Positions 28,707-37,518 of a DNA stretch of 49,170 nt are shown one piece after another. Positions within the stretch are counted from its first letter, which is position 1. Each line of letters opens with the position of its first letter. Source of the DNA: Fimadaptatus sp050946055 (GTDB lineage: Bacteria > Bacillota > Clostridia > Christensenellales > Aristaeellaceae); the NCBI GenBank assembly GCA_050946055.1, contig JBMNUB010000018.1, forward strand, positions 1 through 49,170, in the 5' to 3' direction. A program made the position numbers and the translations under genes. The notes below the pieces were generated by a model, which saw only the letters and a program-made list of their open reading frames with translations, was not told where the DNA came from and did no database searches.

Positions 28707-29128
28707 ATGCATACCTCCCGGCAAAATTGTGTTTTTAAGACCGGTCCTGCTATATAAGACGGTAAAAATGCCGCGCAAGGTTCATATACGCCGGTAAAAA
28801 TGCATTTTGCACGGCTCTGCGATGAGCGCGATAGACGCTGGCGGCGGCTTGCGCAATATGTGTGTAATCAGCGCGGCGGATGACGAGACAACGGCAGCGG
28901 CGAGTGCGCTGCCCAGCTGCGCGCCAACGAACGCGGCGGATGATGAGACAACGGCAGCGGCGAGTGTGCTGTCCCAGTTGCGCGCAATCAGGCGCGTCAT
29001 ATGACGGGCGAGGCACTATGGCAGGGCGCGCGCTCTGAACGCGCGGCTCGAATTTGCGCGCCGGAGTCGGGGCAAGCTCTTGCCTAGGCGCGCTATTGCC
29101 AGATAAAGGTCAATTTTTGCGGACTTAC
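28707..29128. other. Divergent intergenic region between sigma factor and asnS
   Basis: About 420 bases. It holds the 60-bp duplication at 28871-28990. A short frame (28807-29004) would encode AADDETTAAAS twice but lacks a ribosome site. Confidence 0.5.
28871..28990. repeat. 60-bp tandem duplication
   Basis: Two units of GCGGCGGATGA(C/T)GAGACAACG... repeated at a 60-bp period with a handful of C/T differences. The period keeps reading frames open, which explains the spurious ORFs over it. Confidence 0.75.
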
Positions 29129-29157
29129 TTTACATCTGTCCCCGGACGGGATATAAT
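29129..29157 (+). promoter_or_regulatory. Sigma-A promoter for asnS
   Basis: TTTACA (29129-29134), 17-base spacer, TATAAT (29152-29157). The leader is about 25 bases, with no T-box element. Confidence 0.8.
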
Positions 29158-29189
29158 AATATGAGCATGACAAAATCGGAGGAGAGCAA

Positions 29190-30578
29190 ATGACGACGGT
29201 AAAGCAACTGTTCGCGGCAAAGCCCGAGCGCGATATGGATAATGTCACCATTTCAGGATGGGTGCGCACGCTGCGCCAGTCCAAAAATTTCGCCTTTATG
29301 GAAGTGAACGACGGCACGTTCTTTAAGAACATACAGGTAGTGCTGAGCGAGGATGCGCTGAGCGATTACCGCGAGGTCGTAAAGACCGGTGTGGGCGCTT
29401 CGGTAGAGGTAAATGGCACGCTGGTGGTCACGCCCGACATGCCCCAGCCCTTTGAGCTGCGCGCAAGCTCTGTGCGCGTGGTGGGCGCGAGCAGCGGCGA
29501 TTACCCGCTGCAAAAGAAGCGCCATACGCTTGAGTATCTGCGCACGATAGCGCATCTGCGCCCGCGCGCCAATCTGTTCCAGTGCGCGTTCCGCATACGC
29601 TCGCTGATATCTCAGGCGGCGCATAAGTTCCTGGGCGAGCGCGGCTTTGTGTATGTGCATACGCCGCTTATAACCGGCTCTGACTGCGAGGGCGCGGGCG
29701 AGATGTTCCAGGTGACCACGCTGGACATGGAGAACCTGCCCCGCACCGGGGATGGCCGCGTAAACTACGACGAGGACTTCTTCGGCAAGCCCGTGAACCT
29801 GACCGTGTCCGGCCAGCTCAACGTCGAGAGCTACTGCATGGCCTTCCGCAACGTGTATACCTTCGGCCCCACATTCCGTGCCGAGAACTCCAACACGCCG
29901 CGCCATGCCGCCGAGTTCTGGATGATAGAGCCGGAGATAGCCTTTGCCGACCTGTCCGATGACATGGACCTTGAGGAGGACATGGTCAAGTACCTGATAA
30001 GCTACGTGCTGGAGAACGCGCCCGAGGAGATAGAGTTCCTCAATCAATTCGTGGACAAGGGGCTCAAGGAGCGCCTGAACAACGTGGTGAACAGCGACTT
30101 TGCCCGCGTGAGCTATACCGAGGCCATAGAGATACTCAAGTCCTCCGGCCGCGAGTTCGAGTTCAAGCCCTATTGGGGCTGCGACATGCAGTCCGAGCAT
30201 GAGCGCTATCTGTCCGAGGTACACTTTGGCCGGCCTGTGTTCGTGTACGACTATCCCAAGGAGATAAAGGCGTTCTACATGCGCCTCAACGACGATGGCC
30301 GCACCGTGGCCGCCGCTGATTTGCTGGTGCCGGGCATAGGCGAGCTGTGCGGCGGCAGCCAGCGTGAGGAGCGTCTGGACGTGCTGGAGAACCGCATAAA
30401 GGAATGCGGCATGGAGCTGGAGGGATACCAGTGGTATCTCGACCTGCGCCGATGGGGCAGCGTGCCTCACGCGGGCTTCGGCATGGGCCTGGAGCGCATG
30501 GTAATGTACGCCACCGGCGTAAGCAATATACGCGACGTGCTGCCCTTCCCGCGCACGCCCCGCAACGCTGAATATTGA
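29190..30578 (+). CDS. asnS: Asparaginyl-tRNA synthetase
   Basis: A 462-residue class IIb aminoacyl-tRNA synthetase that charges tRNA-Asn. The N-terminal OB-fold anticodon domain (about 15-105) includes VTISGWVRTLRQSKNFAF. Class II motif 2 is the FRAENSNTPRHAAEFWMIEPE region, and motif 3 is GFGMGLERMVMY; NVESYCMAF and LPFPRTP are AsnRS features. ATG 29190 lies 5 bases after GGAGGAG. It has its own promoter and terminator and is not part of an operon. Confidence 0.96.
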   Translation: MTTVKQLFAAKPERDMDNVTISGWVRTLRQSKNFAFMEVNDGTFFKNIQVVLSEDALSDYREVVKTGVGASVEVNGTLVVTPDMPQPFELRASSVRVVGASSGDYPLQKKRHTLEYLRTIAHLRPRANLFQCAFRIRSLISQAAHKFLGERGFVYVHTPLITGSDCEGAGEMFQVTTLDMENLPRTGDGRVNYDEDFFGKPVNLTVSGQLNVESYCMAFRNVYTFGPTFRAENSNTPRHAAEFWMIEPEIAFADLSDDMDLEEDMVKYLISYVLENAPEEIEFLNQFVDKGLKERLNNVVNSDFARVSYTEAIEILKSSGREFEFKPYWGCDMQSEHERYLSEVHFGRPVFVYDYPKEIKAFYMRLNDDGRTVAAADLLVPGIGELCGGSQREERLDVLENRIKECGMELEGYQWYLDLRRWGSVPHAGFGMGLERMVMYATGVSNIRDVLPFPRTPRNAEY

Positions 30579-30584
30579 TGATAA

Positions 30585-30630
30585 AAGGCGCTTTCGCAGA
30601 GCAAAGGAGCTGTGCGAAAGCGCCTTATTT
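30585..30630 (+). terminator. Intrinsic terminator of asnS
   Basis: AAGGCGCTTTCGCA pairs with TGCGAAAGCGCCTT over 14 bp, then ATTT. It starts 7 bases after the asnS stop. Confidence 0.8.
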
Positions 30631-30714
30631 GCGCGGCTTGCATGCGCTGAGGAGCGCCGGTGCGCATGCAGGCCGCGCCCACACAAACCGCGCATAGGAA
30701 TGGAGGAACATATA

Positions 30715-31032
30715 ATGACAAAGGTGAAGATAGCGCCCGGCGCGTGCGGCATGGACTGCACCGTTTGCGCCGCAAGCGAGGATGGCCAGAGTGTGAAGGT
30801 AACGGTGGACAGCCCCTGCCCTGCGGTAAGCGGCATGATTCAGGCCATAGGCAATGAACTGGATGCATACGAAGCATGTCTGTGCCGGCCGGGAACAGGG
30901 CCTATGTATGAGTACGCGCAGGAGAACTTTCCCGCGCACTGCGCCTGCCCGGTGATAGCGGGCATAACCAAGTGCATTGAGGCGGAGTGTGGACTGGCTC
31001 TGCCGCGCCCGGCGAGCATAGAGTTCATGTGA
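30715..31032 (+). CDS. Small Cys-rich protein (DUF6951-like)
   Basis: A 105-residue soluble protein beginning MTKVKIAPGACGMDCTVCAA. Eight Cys are present, in CGMDCTVC, SPCPAV, EACLC, HCACPV and TKCIE contexts. The layout (PGxCG at the start, a V-x-V-x-S-x-CPAV strand, HCACPVIAGITKCIE near the end) recalls a small family conserved in anaerobes that I remember as DUF6951; its function is not known. The Cys pattern suggests metal or cluster binding. ATG 30715 has GGAGG eight bases upstream; the frame start at 30700 would lie on that site. Confidence 0.7.
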   Translation: MTKVKIAPGACGMDCTVCAASEDGQSVKVTVDSPCPAVSGMIQAIGNELDAYEACLCRPGTGPMYEYAQENFPAHCACPVIAGITKCIEAECGLALPRPASIEFM

Positions 31033-31231
31033 CGTGCGGCGGGAGCTGCGCGTGCGTGCCAGCCTCAGAGCCGCGCATTCCAGCGCGCGCTTGGTGAGCC
31101 GCACGGACATGCGCGAGAAGCGGAGCTGTCCAGCGTGAGACTTTTTGGTAAAGCGTGCAGAGCGTGCGCCGCGCTTGTCATATATTCGCACATGCGAGCA
31201 TATATAGATAAATGCGAAGGCGCATGCGCGC

Positions 31232-31264
31232 AAAAAAACGCGACCCGCATTTTGCGGGTCGCGT
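31232..31264 (-). terminator. Intrinsic terminator of nagB
   Basis: On the minus strand ACGCGACCCGCA and TGCGGGTCGCGT form a 12-bp stem around AAA, followed by TTTTTTT. Confidence 0.9.
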
Positions 31265-31313
31265 AAGCGCGGGAGGTACCGCGCGGCTCGGAAGCGATGC
31301 CTGTGCAGGCGGC

Positions 31314-32039
31314 TTACAGCTTTGAAGCGGCAGCCTCGTCCAGGAACACGGTCACGTTGGGATGGAACTGCAGTATGGAGGCGGGCAGCTGCGGGGTCAC
31401 GGGGCCGTACACCATCTTGCGCACGGTCTCGGCCTTATCAGCGCCGTTGACTACCATGACTATCTTGCGGGCGCGCATTATGGTGCCTATGCCCATGGAC
31501 AGCGCCTGCTTGGGAACCTCGTCTATGCTCTTGAAGAAGCGGGCGTTGGCTTCCAGCGTCATGGGTATCAGGGTGACCAGATGCGTGTTGTTGGGGAACT
31601 CGTCGCAGGGCTCGTTGAAGCCGATGTGGCCGTCGTGGCCTATGCCCAGCAGCTGCATGTCGATGCCGCCGGCTGCGTCTATGGCCTTCTCATACTCGGC
31701 GCACTCGCGCTCGGGATCGTCGGTCAGGCCGCTGAGCACGTGAGTGTTCTCCAGCTTTATGTTTATCTTGGTGAAGAGGTTGTCGTTCATGAACTTGCGG
31801 TAGCTCTGCTCCTCGTCGGGACCCATGCCGTAGTACTCGTCCAGATTGTAGGTGCTGGCGCGGCTGAAGTCTACTACGCCCTCGTCGCAGAGCTTGGCCA
31901 TGTGCGCATAGGTGGACAGCGGGGAAGAGCCGGTGGCAAAGCCCAGTACGCTGTCGGGCTTCTCCAGCACCTGCGCCGCGAACATGGTCGCCGCCTTTTC
32001 GCCCAGGGTCTTATAATCCTTACAAACGATGATCTCCAT
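31314..32039 (-). CDS. nagB: Glucosamine-6-phosphate deaminase
   Basis: A 241-residue cytoplasmic enzyme that converts GlcN-6-phosphate to fructose-6-phosphate and ammonia. Landmarks: LGFATGSSPLSTY near residue 35, YNLDEYYGM with the catalytic Asp, and LLGIGHDGHIGFNEP with the active-site His. The C-terminal lid is of the short, non-allosteric type. ATG 32039 begins MEIIVCKD, the family start; AAGGAG lies about 11 bases upstream, a little far. It has its own strong terminator. nagA is unlinked, on the other strand. Confidence 0.95.
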   Translation of the reverse strand: MEIIVCKDYKTLGEKAATMFAAQVLEKPDSVLGFATGSSPLSTYAHMAKLCDEGVVDFSRASTYNLDEYYGMGPDEEQSYRKFMNDNLFTKINIKLENTHVLSGLTDDPERECAEYEKAIDAAGGIDMQLLGIGHDGHIGFNEPCDEFPNNTHLVTLIPMTLEANARFFKSIDEVPKQALSMGIGTIMRARKIVMVVNGADKAETVRKMVYGPVTPQLPASILQFHPNVTVFLDEAAASKL

Positions 32040-32453
32040 TTCAAAACACGCTCCTTGCTTGTGGCTCGCGCTGAGCGGCCGTATTTTTAACATGACGCAA
32101 GGTCTATGCATACAAAGCGCTTAGACCCTCTGTTTAATATTATACACGGAGGTGACTATAATTCAAGCCATTTGCCGTGAATATTTACATTGCGAAGGCG
32201 CTATTGGGCGCAGAACAGTGCAATATGACGGCAAAATCGGGACGATATTGCCCCTGCGGGTTAAAAGCGTTGCACGAAATTGCGGCAAGGTGCGTATAAG
32301 GGGGCGCGGTGACTGGAATAAATCGCTGAAAGATGTTAGAATAAGGTTAAGGAATGGATTTGATTGGCTGAACTTACTATAGGAGTCGGTCGATTGATTG
32401 TCGCGCGCTCAGGCGCTGCGGCTGCCATTTGAGCAGTTACAGGGGGAATTGTG
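32040..32453. other. Divergent intergenic region between nagB and glgC
   Basis: About 410 bases, AT-rich in the middle. A GTG-started 76-codon frame (32152-32382) has its only ribosome-like site touching the start, so I do not call it. Promoters for both sides should lie here; none is convincing enough to mark. Confidence 0.5.
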
Positions 32454-33662
32454 ATGAGAAGAAAGACGTGCATCGCCATGCTGCTGGCTGGCGGGCAGGG
32501 GTCAAGGTTGGGCATATTGACGAAGAACATGGCAAAGCCCGCCGTGCCGTTTGGGGGCAAGTACAGGATAATTGACTTTCCGCTGTCGAACTGCTCCAAC
32601 TCTGGCATAGACGTGGTGGGCGTGCTGACGCAGTATCAGCCGCTGGAACTTAACGCATATCTGGGCTCAGGTCAGCCTTGGGATCTGGACCGCACCAACG
32701 GCGGCGTGTTTGTGCTGCCGCCCTATGTCAAGGGCAAGGAGGGTCAGTGGTACAGCGGTACCGCCAACGCCATATATCAGAACATTGGGTTCATAAAGCA
32801 GTATGACCCCGAATACGTGATGGTGCTGTCCGGCGACCATATATACAAGATGGACTACAACGCCATGCTCCAGCACCACATAAAGACCGGTGCCGATGCC
32901 ACCATAGCCGTGTTTGAAGTACCGTGGGACGAGGCCAGCCGATTTGGCATAATGAATACCGACGAGAACGGCCGCATAGAGGAATTCGAGGAGAAGCCCG
33001 CGCGCCCCAAGAACAACCTTGCGTCCATGGGCGTATATGTGTTCTCGTGGCCGGTGCTGCTCAACTATCTGGTCAAGGACGAGGCCGACAAGACCTCCTC
33101 CAATGACTTCGGCAAGAACATAATCCCTGCAATGCTGGCCGATGGCCGCGAGATGCAGGCATATCAGTTCAACGGCTATTGGAAGGATGTCGGCACGATA
33201 GAGAGCCTGTGGGAAGCCAATATGGACCTGCTCACCGATCCGCCGCGCTTCAATCTCTATGAGGACAGATTCCGCATATATGCGCGCAATCCGGTAATGC
33301 CGCCGCATTACATAGGCGAGGGCGCGCGCGTGCATGACTCGATGGTGACCGAGGGCTGCGAGGTCTACGGCGACGTGGAGCACAGCCTGCTGTTCTATGG
33401 CGTCTACATAGAAAAGGGCGCAGTAGTCGAGGACGCGGTGATAATGCCGGGCGCGCGCGTGATGGCGGGCGCTGTGGTGCGCCGCGCGATAATAGGCGAG
33501 AATGCCGAGATAAACGCGGGCTGCGAAGTCGGTCAGGATTCCGGCAAGATAGCCGTGGTCGGCTCTAACGTGCGCCTGCCCGACAACTTCACAGTCAAGG
33601 CCGGCGAGATGGCCGACGCGGAGTTCGTCGCCAAGGCTGAAGGTGGGAGGGAGATAGTATGA
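32454..33662 (+). CDS. glgC: Glucose-1-phosphate adenylyltransferase, catalytic subunit
   Basis: A 402-residue enzyme making ADP-glucose for glycogen. The nucleotidyltransferase signature LLAGGQGSRLGILT is intact, with KPAVPFGGKYRIIDFPLSNC, the GSGQPWDLD loop and YWKDVGT, followed by a left-handed beta-helix domain of about 110 residues. The start is ATG 32454 (AGGGGG seven bases upstream); GTG 32451 is the alternative. Its stop overlaps the glgD start by ATGA. Confidence 0.95.
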   Translation: MRRKTCIAMLLAGGQGSRLGILTKNMAKPAVPFGGKYRIIDFPLSNCSNSGIDVVGVLTQYQPLELNAYLGSGQPWDLDRTNGGVFVLPPYVKGKEGQWYSGTANAIYQNIGFIKQYDPEYVMVLSGDHIYKMDYNAMLQHHIKTGADATIAVFEVPWDEASRFGIMNTDENGRIEEFEEKPARPKNNLASMGVYVFSWPVLLNYLVKDEADKTSSNDFGKNIIPAMLADGREMQAYQFNGYWKDVGTIESLWEANMDLLTDPPRFNLYEDRFRIYARNPVMPPHYIGEGARVHDSMVTEGCEVYGDVEHSLLFYGVYIEKGAVVEDAVIMPGARVMAGAVVRRAIIGENAEINAGCEVGQDSGKIAVVGSNVRLPDNFTVKAGEMADAEFVAKAEGGREIV

Positions 33663-34789
33663 AGGACGTAATGGGCGTCATATACACGTCGAGAAACGAC
33701 CTCCGCCTGCGCGAACTGACGATGTCGCGCGCGGTGGCCGCGCTGCCGGTGCTGAGCCGGTACAGGATAATAGACTTTGTGCTGTCCTCGCTGGTCAATT
33801 CCGGCGCGCGCAATGTGGGCGTTATAATGCAGAAGAACTACCATTCGCTCATGGACCATCTGGGTTCGGGCAAGGAGTGGGATCTGCACACCCGCAAGGA
33901 CGGCCTGTTCATACTGCCGCCCTACCTTACCCGCGAGAACGTGGGTACATACGGCGGCATGCTGGATGCGCTGCGCTCCAATCTACGCTATCTGCGCCGG
34001 GCCAAGCAGGAGTATCTGATACTGACCAATTCCGAGACGGTATATAACATGAAGTTCGATGACGCGCTGCGCAGTCACATAGACAACGGCGCGGACATAA
34101 CCCTGATATACACCAAGGCCGCCAACATGCGCTTTGACCCGCAGGTGACCGACCGCCATGTGTATCTGGACATAGACCAGCGCGGCATGGTGACCGACTA
34201 CGAGGTGGGTCCGGTGGAGCCGTCCTACGACAACTTCTACATGGATGCGCTTATAATCCGCCGCGAGATGCTGGCGCACATGGTCGATCAGGCCGTGGCG
34301 CACGGCGAGCATGACTTCGGCAAGGAGGTCATACAGTCCCACATCCGCATGGGCGACATGAGGATAATGGGCTATGAGTACAAGGGATATGCCTGCCGCA
34401 TAGAGTCGGTGCTGAGCCTGTTCCGCTTCAACATGGACATGCTGGACATAAAGACCCGCCACGAGATGTTCAACGTCAATCCCATCTACACCAAGATACG
34501 CGACGAAGTGCCTGCCAAGTACATGCACGATTCCTCCTCGCGCAATTCGCTGGTGGCCGACGGCTGCATAATCGAGGGCCATATCGAAAACAGCATACTG
34601 TTCCGCGGCGTGCGCGTGCATCCCGGCGCGACTGTCAAGAACTCCATCATAATGCAGGACAGCGAGATACAGCAGGGCGCTGAGGTCGAAAACGTCATAT
34701 TCGACAAGGAGGTCACGCTAAAGCGCGACGGCCGTCTGATAGGCCAGCCCTCCTATCCGATAGTCATCGCCAAGGGGACTATACTTTAA
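33659..34789 (+). CDS. glgD: Glucose-1-phosphate adenylyltransferase, regulatory subunit GlgD
   Basis: A 376-residue paralogue of GlgC. The N-terminal nucleotide signature GGxGTRL is absent (it begins MKDVMGVIYTSRNDLRLRELT), so it is expected to be non-catalytic and to stimulate GlgC in a heteromer, as in other Bacillota. The nucleotidyltransferase fold is kept (VLSRYRIIDFVLSSLVNSG, GSGKEWDLHTRKDGL), and a beta-helix domain ends the protein. Coupled to glgC by a 4-bp overlap; terminator directly downstream. Confidence 0.93.
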   Translation: MKDVMGVIYTSRNDLRLRELTMSRAVAALPVLSRYRIIDFVLSSLVNSGARNVGVIMQKNYHSLMDHLGSGKEWDLHTRKDGLFILPPYLTRENVGTYGGMLDALRSNLRYLRRAKQEYLILTNSETVYNMKFDDALRSHIDNGADITLIYTKAANMRFDPQVTDRHVYLDIDQRGMVTDYEVGPVEPSYDNFYMDALIIRREMLAHMVDQAVAHGEHDFGKEVIQSHIRMGDMRIMGYEYKGYACRIESVLSLFRFNMDMLDIKTRHEMFNVNPIYTKIRDEVPAKYMHDSSSRNSLVADGCIIEGHIENSILFRGVRVHPGATVKNSIIMQDSEIQQGAEVENVIFDKEVTLKRDGRLIGQPSYPIVIAKGTIL

Positions 34790-34796
34790 CACAAAC

Positions 34797-34818
34797 GCGG
34801 GGCAATGCCCCGCTTTTT
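34797..34818 (+). terminator. Intrinsic terminator of glgC-glgD
   Basis: GCGGGGC-AAT-GCCCCGC then TTTTT, 8 bases after the glgD stop. Confidence 0.92.
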
Positions 34819-35006
34819 GCCGATGCGGCGGCATGCGCGCACCGCATCGAGCCTTGCCGGGGCCATAAGGCGCGCAAAAAGCAGCATGATGATGCTAAAA
34901 ATATACATACAATTCAAAACAGACGGCTGGATTGTTTCTGCATAGTGTATTACAATAAAGCAGTAATCATGCGTGTTTGTTATAAGTGACGGAGAGGATG
35001 ATAGAT

Positions 35007-36599
35007 ATGATGAAAGTGTTGTTCGTCGCATCGGAGTGCGTGCCGTTTGTAAAGACGGGCGGTCTGGCCGACGTAGTGGGCGCGCTGCCCAAGGAGATAC
35101 TGAAAAATGACGTGGATGTGCGCGTAATACTGCCGCTGTATCGCGAGATACCCAAGTCCTGGCGCGACAAGATGACGCACAAGCTGTATTTCTACGTAAA
35201 CCTGGGCTGGCGCAGGCAGTATTGCGGCATAGAGGAACTGGTGTATGAGGGCATAACCTTCTACTTCGTGGACAACGAGTACTACTTTGGCCGTCCATAT
35301 GTGTACGGCCTGGGCGGCGACGAGGGCGAGAGGTTTGCCTACTTCGACCGCGCGGTGCTGGAGGCGCTGCCGCACATAGGCTTCCGCCCCGACGTGCTAC
35401 ACTGCCACGACTGGCAGACCGGCATGATACCGGTGCTGCTCAAGAGCCAGTACCAGACTCTGGACTTCTACCGCGGCATAAAGACGCTCTTTACCGTGCA
35501 TAACCTGCAGTATCAGGGCGTGTTCTCGATAGACTACATAGAGGATTTGCTGTCGCTGGGTTCGTGGGCGTACACCTCCGACAATGTGGAGTTCTACGGC
35601 GGTGCCAGCTTCATGAAGGGCGGCCTCAAGTTCGCCGATTACATATCCACCGTCAGCCCCACCTATGCGCTTGAGATACAGTCCGGCTACTATGGCGAGA
35701 GGCTGGACGGCCTGCTGCGCTCGCGCGGCAACAAGCTTGTGGGCATACTCAACGGCATAGACACCGACGAGTACAACCCCGCCACCGATCCGCTGATATA
35801 CGCCAACTATTCGCTGCGCGCGCCCGCCAAGAAGAAGGAGAACAAGGCCGCGCTGCAGGAGGAGCTGGGACTCAAGGTCGATCCCAACGTGCCGCTGATA
35901 GGCATGGTGGGCCGTCTGTCCAGCCAGAAGGGTCTGGAGCTGGTCGAGGGCGTGCTGCCCGAACTCATGGCGACCGGCGCGCAGATAGCCGTGCTGGGCA
36001 AGGGCGACGACAAGTATGTCGATCTGTTCAACTGGGCGCAGTGGAAGTATCCGGGTCAGCTGGCCGCGCGCATAGAGATGAGCCATCCGCTGGCGCACAA
36101 GATATATGCCGGCGCGGATATGTTCCTGATGCCCTCCATGTTCGAGCCCTGCGGCCTGAGCCAGATGATATCGCTGCGCTACGGCACCATACCGATAGTG
36201 CGCGAGACCGGCGGCCTGCGCGACACCGTGCAGCCCTACAACGAGTTCACCGGCGAGGGCAACGGCTTCACCTTTGCCAACTACAATGCGCATGACATGC
36301 TGCACGTAGTTCAGCTGGCTATAAAGACCTTCTCGGACAACAAGAAGGTCTGGAACACGCTGATGCGCCGCGCCATGAAGGGTGCATATGGCTGGGATCA
36401 CTCGGCGCTGGATTACATACACCTCTACAAGCTGCTCGTAGAGGGTGAGCCGGGCGAGGAGGCCGCTCCCGAGACGAAGGAGCAGGCGGCGCCCGCCCCC
36501 AAGGCGCGCCGCACGCGCAAGGCCGCGCCCAAGGCTGCTGCCAAGCCCGCCGCCAAGGTGGAAAAGGAAGAGGAAGATCTGGGCCTTGCCGAGGAATGA
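35007..36599 (+). CDS. glgA: Glycogen synthase (GT5) with a basic C-terminal tail
   Basis: A 530-residue enzyme that adds glucose from ADP-glucose to the growing alpha-1,4 chain. The substrate motif FVKTGGLADVVGALPKE is at the N-terminus; LHCHDWQTGMIPVLL, TVHNLQYQG, GILNGIDTDEYNP, GMVGRLSSQKGLELVE and MPSMFEPCGLSQM are all in place, so it should be active. After the GT5 core there is a tail of about 50 residues rich in Lys, Ala, Pro and Glu that family members usually lack. ATG 35007 is the start (GGAGAGG nine bases upstream); ATG 35010 is possible. It is separated from glgD by a terminator and 190 bases, so it has its own promoter, perhaps TACAAT near 34951-34956. Confidence 0.95.
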   Translation: MMKVLFVASECVPFVKTGGLADVVGALPKEILKNDVDVRVILPLYREIPKSWRDKMTHKLYFYVNLGWRRQYCGIEELVYEGITFYFVDNEYYFGRPYVYGLGGDEGERFAYFDRAVLEALPHIGFRPDVLHCHDWQTGMIPVLLKSQYQTLDFYRGIKTLFTVHNLQYQGVFSIDYIEDLLSLGSWAYTSDNVEFYGGASFMKGGLKFADYISTVSPTYALEIQSGYYGERLDGLLRSRGNKLVGILNGIDTDEYNPATDPLIYANYSLRAPAKKKENKAALQEELGLKVDPNVPLIGMVGRLSSQKGLELVEGVLPELMATGAQIAVLGKGDDKYVDLFNWAQWKYPGQLAARIEMSHPLAHKIYAGADMFLMPSMFEPCGLSQMISLRYGTIPIVRETGGLRDTVQPYNEFTGEGNGFTFANYNAHDMLHVVQLAIKTFSDNKKVWNTLMRRAMKGAYGWDHSALDYIHLYKLLVEGEPGEEAAPETKEQAAPAPKARRTRKAAPKAAAKPAAKVEKEEEDLGLAEE

Positions 36600-36685
36600 C
36601 GGGCGAGGGCCGCTTGCCTGTGAGCGTATGCGCGGCTGAACGCAAAGCTGCGCGGCAGTTGCGGGCAGGACAATGAGATATGGGT

Positions 36686-36726
36686 TTTGCCCCGCGTCAG
36701 TTACATATGGCGCGGGGCAAATTTGT
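36686..36726 (+). terminator. Intrinsic terminator after glgA
   Basis: TTTGCCCCGCG and CGCGGGGCAAA form an 11-bp stem, followed by TTTG. It lies just upstream of the next gene's ribosome site. Confidence 0.75.
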
Positions 36727-36743
36727 GCTTGGAGGTGGATGCG

Positions 36744-37229
36744 ATGGGCAATGACGAGCTGCGCTGGCGCGCACAGGCGACACCACTCAGGCAGATGCGC
36801 GCGCTTGCGCCGCTGCTTATAGGCACGGCGGCGGCCTGCGCGCTGATGCTGGCCGTGCTGGCACTGTTCAGCTTGGGCGAGAGCACCAGCGCGGGCATAC
36901 TGTTTTCGCTTAAACTGTCGGCATTGACGCTGGGCGGCGCATGGGCGATGGTGCTGGCAGGGGGTGCGATAGCGTGCGCGTTGCGCGGCAGGCTGGAGCT
37001 GGAATACTGCCTGTCCGGGCGCACGCTCAGCATGGTGGAGCGCGGCAGGCGCACGCATGCCTGCGACCTGCCGCTGGACGATGTCGTGCACGCAAGGCGT
37101 GTGCGCGGCGGATTGCGGCTGCGCAGCGGCAGTACAAGCGCCCTAGTTTACTGCGAGGGCGATGTGCGCGAGAGCCTGGAGCGTGCGCTGCATGTGAGGC
37201 AGGCATGCCCAACACGCATGACGAAATAG
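36744..37229 (+). CDS. Small membrane protein with two transmembrane helices
   Basis: A 161-residue protein. A short polar N-terminus is followed by two hydrophobic helices (about residues 22-46 and 52-78, the second GGAWAMVLAGGAIACA) and then a soluble domain of about 80 residues with alternating beta-strand patterns (LELEYCLSGRTLSMVERG), suggesting a bacterial PH-like fold, which is inference. No family identified. ATG 36744 is the start, 6 bases after GGAGGTGG. Confidence 0.7.
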   Translation: MGNDELRWRAQATPLRQMRALAPLLIGTAAACALMLAVLALFSLGESTSAGILFSLKLSALTLGGAWAMVLAGGAIACALRGRLELEYCLSGRTLSMVERGRRTHACDLPLDDVVHARRVRGGLRLRSGSTSALVYCEGDVRESLERALHVRQACPTRMTK

Positions 37230-37456
37230 CCTGACTCACGCCCAGCTTGCGGCGCGCGGCAGGTGCGCAAGCTGCAAAGCGGAGGGCGACAAGTGCTGCG
37301 CCTGCGCCGTGCAATGCCCTTGCGCATGCCTGCGGCGACATGACCATATGACAAAACAAGCGCGCCCGCTGCGGCTGTCCAAATGAGCTGTGGCGGGCGC
37401 GCATTGTCAAATGACACTATGCAAATCGGTTGACTAAATATGCAAAGCGTGAAGTA

Positions 37457-37495
37457 ATGCGGCGGCGATTTGAGTAATCAAAAACGCCGCCGCAT
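37457..37495. terminator. Inverted repeat downstream of the secreted-protein gene
   Basis: ATGCGGCGGCG and CGCCGCCGCAT form an 11-bp stem around a 17-base loop. Neither side has a proper T-run, but the placement, 24 bases after the minus-strand stop at 37519, fits a terminator. Confidence 0.45.
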
Positions 37496-37518
37496 GAGCA
37501 AAATATGCAGGTTTTCCG

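Noticed and set aside
28807..29004. 65-codon ORF with repeated AADDETTAAAS
   Set aside because: Open only because of the 60-bp duplication; no ribosome site.
32152..32382. 76-codon plus-strand ORF upstream of glgC
   Set aside because: Its GTG start is inside the only GGAGGTGA sequence, leaving no spacing, and the product is not recognisable.
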